Part shown: positions 17,476 through 26,578 of the stretch, in pieces | Position numbering within the stretch: position 1 is the first letter of the stretch | How the letters are laid out: every line of letters starts with the position of its first letter | Origin: Ignavibacteriales bacterium | GTDB lineage: Bacteria > Bacteroidota > Ignavibacteria > Ignavibacteriales > Ignavibacteriaceae | Length of the DNA stretch: 64,000 nt | NCBI GenBank assembly: GCA_016714125.1 | Contig: JADJNX010000003.1 | Span: 186,001 to 250,000 of the forward strand | Direction of reading: 5' to 3' | Program-made: the position numbers and the translations under genes | Notes under the pieces: generated by a model | The model's input: the letters and a program-made list of their open reading frames with translations, nothing else | Told to the model about the DNA's origin: nothing | Database searches by the model: none

Positions 17476-17895
17476 ATGAAAATATCTAAAAGTTTCCACT
17501 GGGAAATGGGCCACAGACTCCCCTTCCACGCAGGGAAATGTGTAAATCTTCACGGTCACTCATATCGCCTCTTCCTCGAAGTTGAAGGTGATCTGGATGA
17601 AAATGGCCTTGTAATCGATTTTTACGATCTAAAAAGAGTTGTTAATCCAATAGTCGAAGAACTTGATCATGCATTTATGGTCTCCTCTCTTGATCCTGAC
17701 CTTAATGGATTATTAGAAAACTTTTCTACAAAGAGAGTTGACGTCGATTTTCACTCATCTGTGGAAAACATAACAAAATATTTGTTGGACAGAATTACAT
17801 CCAACATTCTCCCACCAAATATAAAATCCGTAACCGCAACTGTGTATGAAACTCAAGACGCCTATGCACGCGATACAAGGATTATAAAGGACTAA
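17476..17895 (+). CDS. queD: 6-carboxytetrahydropterin synthase QueD
   Basis: A 139-residue PTPS-family enzyme that turns dihydroneopterin triphosphate into 6-carboxytetrahydropterin, the substrate of QueE. Zinc ligands are visible as His in MGHRLPF and HGHSY (HGH), the catalytic Cys in GKCVNLHGHSY, and later DHAFM and a C-terminal ATVYETQDAYARD motif with the substrate-binding Glu. SD GGAG 8-11 bases upstream of ATG. Lies between queE and truA with 2-3 base gaps, giving a compact tRNA-modification operon. Confidence 0.95.
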   Translation: MKISKSFHWEMGHRLPFHAGKCVNLHGHSYRLFLEVEGDLDENGLVIDFYDLKRVVNPIVEELDHAFMVSSLDPDLNGLLENFSTKRVDVDFHSSVENITKYLLDRITSNILPPNIKSVTATVYETQDAYARDTRIIKD

Positions 17896-17898
17896 CTG

Positions 17899-18680
17899 AT
17901 GCCGACATATAAAATCACCCTTGAATACGAAGGAACGCGTTACAGTGGCTGGCAGGCCCAAAAAAATGTAAAGACGGTTCAAGGTACTCTTCTGAGTGTT
18001 GCCGAAAAAATATTCGGCAAAGAAGGGTTGATCTTCAAGGTGCGGGACGAACCGATTCCGGCGTTCATGCAGCCATGCAAGTTGCATCACTTGTTACTGC
18101 AACTGCAATGCCCGTTGATGTGTTGAAGTTGAAGTTTAATGACAATCTTCCCCACGATATCAATATTCTAAAGGTGGAAAAAGCTAACGACCGTTTCCAT
18201 GCACGCCACAGTGCAAAAAAACGAACTTACTTATACCACATCTCAACCCGGCGCACAGCTTTTGGAAAAAGTTATGTTTGGTGGATAAAAGACAATCTTG
18301 ATTCAAGAAATATGAGAGCAGCCGCAAAAGAGCTTGTGGGACTTCATGATTATATCTCTTTTGGTGACACCAAAATAGGCGGCGACGCTAAATCAACAAA
18401 AGTTATGGTTTATTCAGCGGAGATCGTGGATACCGGAACGATGATTCTGTTCAGAATTACAGCTTCACACTTTTTATGGAAGATGGTAAGAAGATTAATG
18501 GGTGTTTTGGTGGAAGTGGGTAGAGGGAATATTAAACCGGAAGATATTAAAGAATTGTTGAACACAAATAACAATTACCCGGCTCAGTTTACTGCTCCTC
18601 CAAGTGGACTTTTCCTTGAATATGTGCAGTATGAGGATAACGAAATGTTACCCGAGGTTAAACCAATATTTAAGGTTTAA
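17899..18680 (+). CDS. truA: tRNA pseudouridine(38-40) synthase TruA, one-base frameshift
   Basis: Starts MPTYKITLEYEGTRYSGWQAQKN, the TruA N-terminus. The catalytic Asp lies in GAGRTDSGVHA, which is encoded at about 18039-18075 but in a different frame from the start. After TTCAAG one base is missing, so the uncorrected frame reads VRDEPIPAFM instead. Downstream are RTYLYHI, HDYISFGD and the C-terminal FLWKMVRRLMGVLVEVGRG, all TruA hallmarks. Corrected length about 260 residues, usual for the family. It makes pseudouridine in the anticodon stem-loop at 38-40. Start follows queD by 3 bases; the stop overlaps the convergent lpxD stop by 4 bases. Confidence 0.93.
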
Positions 18681-19717
18681 GACTCGATCTGTTTTTTTAG
18701 GGTGTCGATCTCTTTTTGAAGTTCTTTTACTGTGTTGTTCAGTGTTTCAAGGTTTCTTATGTGCACTTCCAACCGCTTAAATTGATTGATTGGTTTAACA
18801 GGTGTGCCGACATAAATACCACGATCTTTAAGACTACGAGAGACACCCGATTGAGCACCGATGATTACGCCATTAGCAATCTCAATGTGATCAACCAGTC
18901 CAACCTGACCTGCGATTATTACATCATTACCCACTTTTGTACTGCCGGAAACCCCGGTCTGTGCAGAAATGGCGGTGTTTGAACCAATCTCAACATTATG
19001 CCCTATCTGGACAAGATTGTCAATTTTGGTATGGGCCTTAATGATTGTGTTGCCGAGAGCTGCTCTGTCAATACATGAATTTGCACCGACCTCCACAAAA
19101 TCCTCAATTATAACATTCCCGATTTGAGGAATTTTGACATAGTTTCCGTCAGGACCCTTCACAAACCCAAAACCGTCAGCTCCAATGGAAGCTCCATTAT
19201 GAATAATCACATTCTTTCCAACAACAGTGTTCTCTCTGATTGTTACATTTGGATAAATCAGTGTATTATCACCAATTGAACAATTTTCAAGAATTACGGA
19301 GTTATGAAATATTGTGACATTATTACCAATCACACAATTCCTGCCAATAACAACATTAAAACCAACTGCACACCCCTCACCCAATTTTGAATCAGGATGA
19401 ATGGAACTGGAATCAGATATTCCGCTAAGCTCGTGTTTATATTCAAAAAACCTTTTAAGGATCATCAGGAATGACTGGTAGGGATTGTCAACTTCTAGAC
19501 AAACTATATCGCTGCGGGAGCCGGTGAATCCTTTTGAAACGAGGACTGCAGATGCCTGCGTTGTTTCGAAGAATTTTTCGTAAGCCTTTGAGCCGAGAAA
19601 TGTTAAACTTCCCGGCCCGGCTTTTTCAATGTTTAAAAGTTCATTGATCTTTATTTCGAGTCCGCCGGCTAATTCAGCCGACACAAACTCTGCAATTTCT
19701 TTGAGTAAAACTGCCAT
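18677..19717 (-). CDS. lpxD: UDP-3-O-acylglucosamine N-acyltransferase LpxD
   Basis: A 346-residue trimeric acyltransferase of lipid A synthesis, transferring a 3-hydroxyacyl group to the 2-amino position. The N-terminal uridine-binding domain contains GPGSLTFLGSKAYEKF. It is followed by a left-handed beta-helix of hexapeptide repeats (IGRNCVIGNNVTIFHNSVILEN and so on), the catalytic-His region HNGASIGADGFGFVK and a C-terminal coiled coil (NLETLNNTVKELQKEIDTLKKQ). Length is normal. Its ATG overlaps the corrected ompH stop (TAATG), so it is the last gene of uppS-bamA-ompH-ompH-lpxD. Confidence 0.96.
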   Translation of the reverse strand: MAVLLKEIAEFVSAELAGGLEIKINELLNIEKAGPGSLTFLGSKAYEKFFETTQASAVLVSKGFTGSRSDIVCLEVDNPYQSFLMILKRFFEYKHELSGISDSSSIHPDSKLGEGCAVGFNVVIGRNCVIGNNVTIFHNSVILENCSIGDNTLIYPNVTIRENTVVGKNVIIHNGASIGADGFGFVKGPDGNYVKIPQIGNVIIEDFVEVGANSCIDRAALGNTIIKAHTKIDNLVQIGHNVEIGSNTAISAQTGVSGSTKVGNDVIIAGQVGLVDHIEIANGVIIGAQSGVSRSLKDRGIYVGTPVKPINQFKRLEVHIRNLETLNNTVKELQKEIDTLKKQIES

Positions 19718-20222
19718 TATTTTAGTTTATCCAACACTTTTGCGGTAATGTCATATTTGTCTTTTGCAAAAGGATCATTACTGCGCCACTTCTATCGAGA
19801 ACAAAATCGAGATCTTCATCTTTTGCAACTTGTTGGATAGCTGTGAAAACTTTATTTTGAACAGGTTTCATCACTTCATCCTGTTTGATAAAGAGCTCGC
19901 CACCGGTACCAAATTTTTTAGTCCGGTATGCTTCCATATCCTTTTCAAGCTGTTTGATTTCAGCATCGATATCAGCGCGCATTTGGTCAGTCAAAATCAA
20001 TTTTCTTTTCTCGAAGTCATCCTTCTTGAATTTGATGTCACTTTCCATTTTGCTGATTTCGTTTTGCCACTCGACAATAAGTGCATCAAGTTGACGCTTG
20101 GCATCTTCTGCATCAGTGAGGTTTTTCATTATCGCATCTGAATCGACATAACCGATTTTCAATTGAGCAAAAAGACCACTTGACGCCAGAACAACTAACA
20201 ATATGACAAACTTGAATTTCAT
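19717..20222 (-). CDS. OmpH/Skp-family periplasmic chaperone (second copy), 3' frameshift
   Basis: Signal peptide MKFKFVILLVVLASSGLFAQ, then LKIGYVDSDAIMKNLTDAEDAKRQLDAL, the OmpH signature, and a long charged helical hairpin (QNEISKMESDIKFKKDDFEKRK...), ending in DLDFVLDRSGAV. The frame shifts near 19777: after GAV the natural continuation is DPFAKDKYDITAKVLDKLK, in another frame, ending at a TAA (19717-19719) that overlaps the lpxD ATG as TAATG. Without correction the protein ends in QKCWIN at 19722. Skp proteins are jellyfish-like trimers holding outer-membrane proteins on their way to BamA. One of two tandem paralogues here. Confidence 0.88.
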
Positions 20223-20239
20223 TGGATTATCTCTTTAAG

Positions 20240-20770
20240 TTATTTACCGGCAGCTTTTCTTATTTTGTCCAAAACTTTATAAGTGAGGTCAAATTGAACA
20301 TCAGCATAAAGAATAATTGGATCCTGACCTGATTTTTTGTTCAGGATGTAATGCATTCCTTCTTCTTTGGCTGCAATCGAGATGTTATCGTAAAGTTTTT
20401 CGTAGATCGGTTTAAAGAGTTCATCCTGTTTGTTGAGGAGTTCTTCTCTTCTTTTAGTCTGGAGATCTTCGATTTTTTTCTGTTTTTCAGCAAGTGCGAG
20501 CTGTTTTTCACGAGCTTTTGGATCGTTTGGTTTGTTCTGAAATTCTTTCTGAAAAGCTTCAACTTCTTTTGAGAATGCCTGACCTACTGAGTCAAGTTCA
20601 TTTTTGTATTTGTTTTCAAGTGCTTTTAAATCACCATTGGCTTTAATCGCTTCGGGTAACTGCTGAAGAATAAGATCAGCATCAACAATTCCTACTTTTA
20701 ATGCTGTATTCTGGGCATAAATTGATGTACCAAGAATTAAAAACAGCGATAGAACGATAAGTCTTTTCAC
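20240..20770 (-). CDS. OmpH/Skp-family periplasmic chaperone (first copy)
   Basis: The GTG at 20770 is chosen as start: it is preceded by AAGGA and opens on a signal peptide (VKRLIVLSLFLILGTSIYAQ); an upstream start would add 21 residues that overlap the bamA 3' end. Mature part about 155 residues: LKVGIVDADLILQQLPEAIKANGDL, then a strongly charged coiled coil (QKKIEDLQTKRREELLNKQDELF) and IAAKEEGMHYILNKKSGQDPIILYADVQFDLTYKVL, the usual Skp layout. It lies 26 bases after bamA and 17 before its paralogue, consistent with joint expression with the BAM machinery. Confidence 0.92.
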   Translation of the reverse strand: MKRLIVLSLFLILGTSIYAQNTALKVGIVDADLILQQLPEAIKANGDLKALENKYKNELDSVGQAFSKEVEAFQKEFQNKPNDPKAREKQLALAEKQKKIEDLQTKRREELLNKQDELFKPIYEKLYDNISIAAKEEGMHYILNKKSGQDPIILYADVQFDLTYKVLDKIRKAAGK

Positions 20771-20796
20771 TTTGATTTCCTTTTTTGTGTAAATAA

Positions 20797-23305
20797 TTAA
20801 GAACCTTTTCCAAACTGGAAGTGGAACTGCCATTTCGGGTCAACTCCATCAACTTCTCTTCTGTCAAATCCGTAACCCAAGTCAAATCCAAGAAGACCAA
20901 CAGGATTTATAAGAATTCTTGCTCCAAATCCCGCACTTCTTCTAAGTTTAAAAGGATCGGCAACAGTAAGATTCTCGAAGACATTCCCTGCTTCAGCAAA
21001 TGCCAGAACATATAGCGGCATCGGATCCAGCGAAACTGCAAATCTTAATGCGGCAATATACTTGAAGTATAACCTTCCACCAATTACAGCGCCGCTTGCC
21101 TGTCGTGGTCCAACAGTTCTGTCATCATAACCTCTTAGTGAGGTTGTTGCAATTACAAGACCTGCTCCACCCATATAAAAAAGTTCAAATGGCTGGATTG
21201 CTGTCCCCTTCTTTAATTCCTCAATATATCCGATGTCACTGCTTAAATAGAGGGCAAATCGGTTAGAGTTGAACAATCTTTTATACCATTCTGTCATGAA
21301 TGTCGCCTTAAAGTAGTCAACTGTGCCGGGGAGGAATGGACCACCCGAAACTTCAGACGAAAATGTAAACGATGATCCTCTTGATGGAAAGATTGGATTA
21401 TCCACATCTTTTCTGTTAAGAGTAAACCCGAGAGTAAACTGCTCTGATTCTCCCTCACGGTAGAATCCACCACCATTTAACACATTATTGTTCTGGTATC
21501 TAAAAAATCCCTGAACATAAAAATAATCATCAGGCCATTTTAATCTTCTACCAACTTTTACGGACCCACCTGCCTGGAAGAGATCATAAATATAACTTTG
21601 ACGGGTTGAAAAGAGGTCAAAACCCACAAGTGTCGGCGAATCAAGGAACCATGGTTCCGTAAATCCCATAGAAAATGTTCTATAAAGGTTGCCTACACCA
21701 AATTGCCAGTTAAAACTAAGTATCTGACCACCACCCAATTGAAATGGTTCGGTAATCGAAAAATTGTTGAGAGTTACACCAATTGCACCTGAAAATCCAA
21801 AAGAACCACTGTAACCAATTGAAGCATTTAGATAATCACTCGATTTTTCTTCAACAATGAATGCAACATTCACTGTACTGTCGTTTTCGAGATTATAATC
21901 TACACCCTCTTTATAGAGATTTTCAACATTAAAATATTGCAGATTTGCGAGCTGTTGAAGGCTTCTGATCATTGCAGCTTTGTTGAAAAAATCACTTGGA
22001 ACAGTGTATAATTCCCGACGGATTACTTTTTCCTTAGTTTTATCGTTCCCTTTAATTGTGACTTTACCAATTTTAAACTGGTTGTTCTCGTTTACGCCGA
22101 TGAACAAATCAATAGAATCCTGTGCAACTTTTTTCTCGGTTGAATTAACCGTAAATGTCAAATAACCATTATCAAGATAGAGGGATGCAACATCATTCTG
22201 TTTTTCATTTCCTCTAAGATTTTGGTTAAACGTGACCAGATCATAAATATCCCCCGATTTAAATCCAACTCTTTCGTTTAATACTGTGGAATCATAGACT
22301 GTGTTCCCTTCCCATACAATATTTCTTATTTTATACTGTGGTCCCTCGAGAATTCGGAAGTAAACATCGACCTGAGATTTGTCTGCTGTGTAAGCAATTG
22401 AGTCGGAAAGGATTTCAGCATCCCTGAATCCATTTTTATTCAGGAAGGTGATTAACAGTTCCTTGTCTTTTTAACTTTCTCGGGTTCGTATCTGGCAGTG
22501 TTCCAGAATTTCCACCATCTTTTTTCAGAAAGTTCATCAAGTTCATCTTTAAGATCATCTTCTGAAAAGAAGTTATTTCCAAGAAAATGGATGGTTCTTA
22601 CACTTAACCTCTGATTTTCTTTGATTATAAACTTTACAAGCTTGCGCACCTTGATCTTCTCAACCAGGTTTCTGTTGGCACCTGCAAGATCATCATAGGT
22701 GGTAGTTACTTCATCCGAAAAATCTTTTTGATTTCGCCACGTTACGGAAAGTTTGTTGGGCATTGAGTCAACGGAGAGAAAATCGTAGTAAACAACATCC
22801 ACTTTGGTATCAAGATAACCATCTTTGGTGTAAGCCTCTATGATTTTGTTTTTTATCCTGATAATTTCTTGAGGTTTAAGTATCTGCCCTCTAACGAGAG
22901 AAATCATCTCTTCGAGTTCAGACTTGCTCATTGCATCATAACCCTCGAGCATAAGTTGTTCATATCTGGAATATTCAGATACTTTAATCTTAAGGAATAC
23001 ACCATTTTCAAAATATTTTCAATAATTATCTGAATATCTGAGAAAATCCGAAGATCCCACAAATTTTTCACTGCACTAATGGTTTCATCACCGGGGATTT
23101 GAATCTCCCTGCCGGTATCCTTAATTTTTTTTAGTCCTGAATATTCAACAATTGTATTAGCATCAGCAGTAACATTTCCTTCAACTGAAACAGAAAGTAC
23201 TTTGTAATACGATGTATTAATCTGTGAATATAACGATGGACTAAAAAGGAAAATAAAAATAAGTGTGAATGAAAGCTTAATTCCCGGAAGGAGCAATCTC
23301 ATCAT
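20797..23305 (-). CDS. bamA: Outer membrane protein assembly factor BamA, two frameshifts
   Basis: Signal peptide MMRLLLPGIKLSFTLIFIFLFSPSLYSQ, then POTRA repeats (VLSVSVEGNVTADANTIVEYSGLK, RTIHFLGNNFFSEDDLKDEL, GKVTIKGNDKTKEKVIRRELYT) and a C-terminal 16-strand barrel ending FQFGKGS after LGFDLGYGFDRREVDGVDPKWQFHFQ. Corrected length about 836 residues. Frames break near 23010 (ENIFENGVFLKIKVSEYSRYEQ needs one more T in ATTTTGAAAATGG) and near 22470 (EPEKVKKDKELLITFLNKNGF needs one more base at an A run). Since BamA is essential in bacteria studied, both are best read as sequencing errors. The start overlaps uppS by 29 bases. Confidence 0.93.
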
Positions 23306-24092
23306 CTGTGCCTTTGCTTTGCTTATGTAGTTGTTCACTGACTTTACCAAACCTTCGTTCTCTCATCTGATAGTCCCCGATTGCATCATACAATTCTTTT
23401 GTACGAAACTCGGGCCAGAAAACAGGTGTAATGTAGATTTCGGAGTAGGCAAGCTGCCACAGCAGAAAGTTGCTTATCCGCATCTCACCGCTCGTGCGAA
23501 TAAGCAGGTCGGGGTCAGGAATATACTTTGTGTTTAAATATTTTGAAAAAGTTTCAATTTTAAGGTCATCTTCGTTAATGGTGCCCGATTTAATATCTTT
23601 TACGATACCTTTTACGGCGTCCATTATCTCCCATCTTCCACTGTAACTCAGGGCGAGAACCAATGTAAGTGTTTTGTTGTTCTTGGTTTTCTCTATGGCA
23701 TCGGCAAGTTCGTGTTGAACTTCTATTGGAAGAGAACAGATATCTCCAATTGCCATAAGTTTTACATCGCTGGTATGAAGTTCTTGAATTTCGCGCCTGA
23801 GCACTTTTACAAGAAGCCGCATAAGAGTGGTAACTTCTGTTTTAGGGCGTTTCCAATTTTCAGTCGAAAAAGTGTAGAGTGTCAAATAATTAACACCGGC
23901 TTTTGCGCACGCTCTTACAATCTCCCTGACGGATTCAACTCCTTCACGATGACCGGCTATCCGCGGTAAATTATTACGCTTCGCCCAGCGGCCATTCCCG
24001 TCCATAATTATTGCAATATGTCGTGGGATTTCACCATGCTGTTTAAGAGTTTTAGAGTCTGCCAGAGATGTACTTTTTTCTGTTTTGCCCAA
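23277..24092 (-). CDS. uppS: Isoprenyl transferase (undecaprenyl diphosphate synthase)
   Basis: A 271-residue cis-prenyltransferase that makes the C55 lipid carrier for peptidoglycan and O-antigen. Motifs are all present: HIAIIMDGNGRWAK with the catalytic Asp, AGHREGVESVREIV, YTFSTENWKRP, and the C-terminal DLLIRTSGEMRISNFLLWQLAYSEIY. The start is a TTG at 24092; no better ATG precedes HGEIPRHIAIIMDGNG. The C-terminal tail (KQSKGTDDEIAPSGN) runs over the start of bamA. First gene of the envelope cluster. Confidence 0.96.
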   Translation of the reverse strand: MGKTEKSTSLADSKTLKQHGEIPRHIAIIMDGNGRWAKRNNLPRIAGHREGVESVREIVRACAKAGVNYLTLYTFSTENWKRPKTEVTTLMRLLVKVLRREIQELHTSDVKLMAIGDICSLPIEVQHELADAIEKTKNNKTLTLVLALSYSGRWEIMDAVKGIVKDIKSGTINEDDLKIETFSKYLNTKYIPDPDLLIRTSGEMRISNFLLWQLAYSEIYITPVFWPEFRTKELYDAIGDYQMRERRFGKVSEQLHKQSKGTDDEIAPSGN

Positions 24093-24251
24093 CTGCGGAC
24101 CGATTAGTTAAAAAATAAAATTACAGAGAAAGGAATTTTAAATATTTTTCGACGGAAAAACAAATCACTTAGCTAATTAGCAAACTTCTACAATAAAATG
24201 TTGCTAAAAAAGTCAAAAAGAAAGGAGATTTTTTAAAATATCGAACTTAAT

Positions 24252-24698
24252 TTAGTTAATAAATCTCGGAAATGGTGAGGAAGTTGAAAGGTTGCTGTCA
24301 GAAACAAACAAGTCACTCTCTATTTCAACGAGAAAGAGATCAATATTGTGCGAAAATTCCGGCAGATCATTGTCAATTATATGTTTGATTATAAAATAAT
24401 TTTTCCTGGTAACAGCGATGTGCAGTTTCACTGAGTTACCACTGTAGGTTGATTTTCTTTCAGCAAGGAACAACAATTTTTTTCTGATGAATTCTACATC
24501 AACACCGCTCAGGTCATCGATAACAATTCCAATCGCGAATTCGCGTTTTTGTTTAGCGAGTATATCGATCTGAAATTCACCGATATCAGGTGGATCAGGT
24601 AAATATGTACCGTATCTTCTTCCGATGGTTGAGTAACCTGCGGTTCTCAAACGGAAGTAGAGTTTATCTATAAGGTCTCTTTTTGAAAGGCTCTTCAT
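24252..24698 (-). CDS. Uncharacterised 148-residue protein, probable lexA-operon member
   Basis: Strong SD (GAGGAG) before the ATG. Sequence begins MKSLSKRDLIDKLYFRLRTAGYSTIGRRYGTYLP and continues FQIDILAKQKREFAIGIVIDDLSGVDVEFIRKKLLFL. The alternation FQIDILAKQKREFAIGIVID loosely recalls the beta-hairpin core of PD-(D/E)XK nuclease-like folds (Asp in IDIL, Glu in EFAIG), but the usual ExK is absent, so this is only a hint. It lies 81 bases after the WYL-like gene and on the same strand as lexA, so it may be transcribed from the SOS promoter. The tail is Ser-rich. No confident function. Confidence 0.65.
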   Translation of the reverse strand: MKSLSKRDLIDKLYFRLRTAGYSTIGRRYGTYLPDPPDIGEFQIDILAKQKREFAIGIVIDDLSGVDVEFIRKKLLFLAERKSTYSGNSVKLHIAVTRKNYFIIKHIIDNDLPEFSHNIDLFLVEIESDLFVSDSNLSTSSPFPRFIN

Positions 24699-24779
24699 GT
24701 CGAACTCCTCTTGATTTAGTTGAATCTCCCGGAATTTGTCATTCTCGGGGCAAAATTTTCATTTTCAAGCACTTTGATA

Positions 24780-24965
24780 TTATATATCTTTTTTGAATTC
24801 AAACTTTACGACTGTATCGCTCTCATTTAATTTTCCATAAATTATTTTTTTCCCTTCTTTATCGCAGGAAATAATATACGGATCGATGGTAAGCTGCTCC
24901 ATTGAATAATAAAATTTGATCCGGTTTCTGTTTCTGATTGCTTTTGAAAAAATTTCTGTTTTCAT
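24780..24965 (-). CDS. Small WYL-like protein next to lexA
   Basis: A 61-residue protein: AIRNRNRIKFYYSMEQLTIDPYIISCDKEGKKIIYGKLNESDTVVKFEFKKDI. The order (helix with AIRNRNRIKFYY, a strand ending in IDPYII, then a hairpin KKIIYGKL) follows the core of the WYL domain (residues equivalent to the I-x-Y and R-x-x-x-P segments), with no HTH and no C-terminal extension. WYL domains bind ligands or nucleic acid and often control DNA-damage or defence genes. A good SD (AGAGG) precedes the ATG, and only 8 bases separate it from the lexA stop, so it is almost certainly co-transcribed with lexA. Confidence 0.7.
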   Translation of the reverse strand: MKTEIFSKAIRNRNRIKFYYSMEQLTIDPYIISCDKEGKKIIYGKLNESDTVVKFEFKKDI

Positions 24966-24973
24966 GATAACCT

Positions 24974-25615
24974 CTAATTATACCATCTGAGAACACCGAC
25001 AACTTTGCCGGCTATTGAAAAATCACTGGTTGGTTTTATCTCTATCACCTTAAACGCATCGTTTTCGGGAACAAGTGTAATTTGTCCATCTTTTTTCATA
25101 TATCGTTTAACAGTTGCTTCACCATCCAGCATTGCAACAACGATATCATAATTAACAACAGCCTTCTTTGGGGAAACTACAACTATATCTCCCTCGTAGA
25201 TTCCGGCATTTATCATACTATCCCCTTTTACCTTCAACGCGTAACAATCATCTGTGGTTCTTACAAAAACAGAATCGATGATTATGCTTCCTTCAAGATT
25301 CTCTTCAGCGAGAATTGGTAAACCGGCTGCAACTCTGCCAACAACCGGAATATTGATACCTGAACTGTTGTTTATCGTAGTCTCAAATTCATCGTTCATC
25401 TCACCCCTGATTGAAATTCCCCTGCTCACATTGCTGCTCATGTTTAGATAACCTTTTTTGTGCAGCATCTCAATATGTTTTTTTGCTCCATTTGGGGAAG
25501 TAAAACCAAAATGAGCCGCTATCTCTCTTACTGTCGGAGCATAACCATTGTTCCCAATGTAATTTGCGATGAAGAGTAGAATTTCGTTTTGTCGCTGAGT
25601 AAGTTCGTTTTTCAT
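24974..25615 (-). CDS. lexA: SOS repressor LexA
   Basis: A 214-residue repressor-protease. N-terminal winged helix (LTQRQNEILLFIANYIGNNGYAPTVREIAAHFGFTSPNGAKKHIEML), then the self-cleavage site Ala-Gly in GRVAAGLPILAEE, the catalytic Ser in GDSMINAGIYEGD and the catalytic Lys in AMLDGEATVKRY. Start taken at ATG 25615 (MKNELTQRQNE); an upstream in-frame ATG at 25669 would translate through the promoter and operator sequences and is unlikely. The gene is autoregulated by two operator boxes in its promoter. Downstream lie two small genes of unknown role. Confidence 0.96.
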   Translation of the reverse strand: MKNELTQRQNEILLFIANYIGNNGYAPTVREIAAHFGFTSPNGAKKHIEMLHKKGYLNMSSNVSRGISIRGEMNDEFETTINNSSGINIPVVGRVAAGLPILAEENLEGSIIIDSVFVRTTDDCYALKVKGDSMINAGIYEGDIVVVSPKKAVVNYDIVVAMLDGEATVKRYMKKDGQITLVPENDAFKVIEIKPTSDFSIAGKVVGVLRWYN

Positions 25616-25627
25616 TGTTTTCCTAAA

Positions 25628-25676
25628 GTGAACAAATGTACACCACAAATATAGTGAACAAATGTACACCTGTCAA
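25628..25676 (-). promoter_or_regulatory. lexA promoter with two LexA boxes
   Basis: Two identical 16-bp near-palindromes GTGAACAAATGTACAC (plus strand) lie at 25628-25643 and 25654-25669. Between them is a -7 element TATATTTG on the minus strand (25646-25653), and 19 bases upstream TTGA/CTTG serves as -33 (25673-25677 region). One box thus fills the -33/-7 spacer and the other covers the start site. The core GAAC-N4-GTaC resembles the Gram-positive-type (Cheo) SOS box. Confidence 0.88.
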
Positions 25677-25758
25677 GTCTTTTTTAAAATATTTTTTATT
25701 TTTTTTAATTTTTATTTAAGAAATTGATTTACATTGTCAGTTAGAGCTCCGGTTCTTA

Positions 25759-25766
25759 TATTTTTG
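25759..25766 (+). promoter_or_regulatory. Possible -7 element for surE
   Basis: TATTTTTG, 27 bases before the TTG start; an ATTG lies 22 bases upstream (25733-25736). Acceptable but not a strong match. Confidence 0.35.
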
Positions 25767-25793
25767 ATTCATTTATTATATTTTAGGTAAACT

Positions 25794-26555
25794 TTGAAAA
25801 TCTTGATTTCAAACGACGACGGGATAGATTCTTACGGAATTATTGCTCTCGCAAGAGAATTAATAAAATTTGGTGAAGTTTTTATAGTTGCTCCAATCTT
25901 TGAGCAAAGTGCAGCAGGGCACTCAATAACGATGAAACGCCCCTTAAAAATAGTGGAACACTATATTGATGGTAAGTTTTTTGGGTATGCAGTTAACGGA
26001 ACTCCTGCTGACTGCGTAAAAATTGGAATTACAACTATCCTCAATTTTGTTCCAGATATCGTTGTATCCGGAATTAACCATGGTTCCAATACGGCTACCA
26101 ATATTATTTACTCTGGCACTGTCTCGGCAGCAAGAGAAGCTTGTATGATGGATATTCCCGGAATCGCCTTTTCAATTAATGGTAGAACATCTGAAAACAT
26201 TGATTGGGCTGCGCAAGCTGCTGCTAATATTACAGCTAAAGCACTGTCCCATGGTTTTGAAAAAGGTAAATTATTGAATGTTAACTTCCCAAACCTCAAA
26301 AAAGAAGAGATTAAAGGGACTTTAATTACAAAACAAGGCACATCGAAATTTGCAGATACCTACGACACCGTTCATGATGTGATTGGACGAGCGTATCACC
26401 AGTTAAAAGGTGATTTTGTTAATCTGGATGATAATAACGGATTGATTGACCAGGTTGCAATCGAAAATGGTTTCATCTCAATTACACCAATCAAACTCGA
26501 TTCCACCGACCATGAGGAGTTTGAAAAAATAAAAATTGGAACTTCGAGGAAGTAA
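25794..26555 (+). CDS. surE: 5'-nucleotidase SurE
   Basis: A 253-residue metal-dependent nucleoside monophosphate phosphatase. The N-terminal ILISNDDGIDSYGI carries the Asp-Asp metal site, followed by VAPIFEQSAAGHSIT, YAVNGTPADCVKIG, VVSGINHGSNTATNIIYSGTVSAAREA and the C-terminal SITPIKLD, all SurE hallmarks. The start is TTG at 25794, preceded by AGG; no in-frame ATG precedes the first motif. Divergent from lexA across 178 bases and followed after 23 bases by the VWA gene. Confidence 0.95.
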   Translation: MKILISNDDGIDSYGIIALARELIKFGEVFIVAPIFEQSAAGHSITMKRPLKIVEHYIDGKFFGYAVNGTPADCVKIGITTILNFVPDIVVSGINHGSNTATNIIYSGTVSAAREACMMDIPGIAFSINGRTSENIDWAAQAAANITAKALSHGFEKGKLLNVNFPNLKKEEIKGTLITKQGTSKFADTYDTVHDVIGRAYHQLKGDFVNLDDNNGLIDQVAIENGFISITPIKLDSTDHEEFEKIKIGTSRK

Positions 26556-26578
26556 CCACATAAAAACAGGATTGTCTT

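Noticed and set aside
20770..20833. N-terminal extension of the first OmpH copy
   Set aside because: It would put 21 charged residues before a perfect signal peptide and overlap the bamA 3' end; the GTG at 20770 with AAGGA is better.
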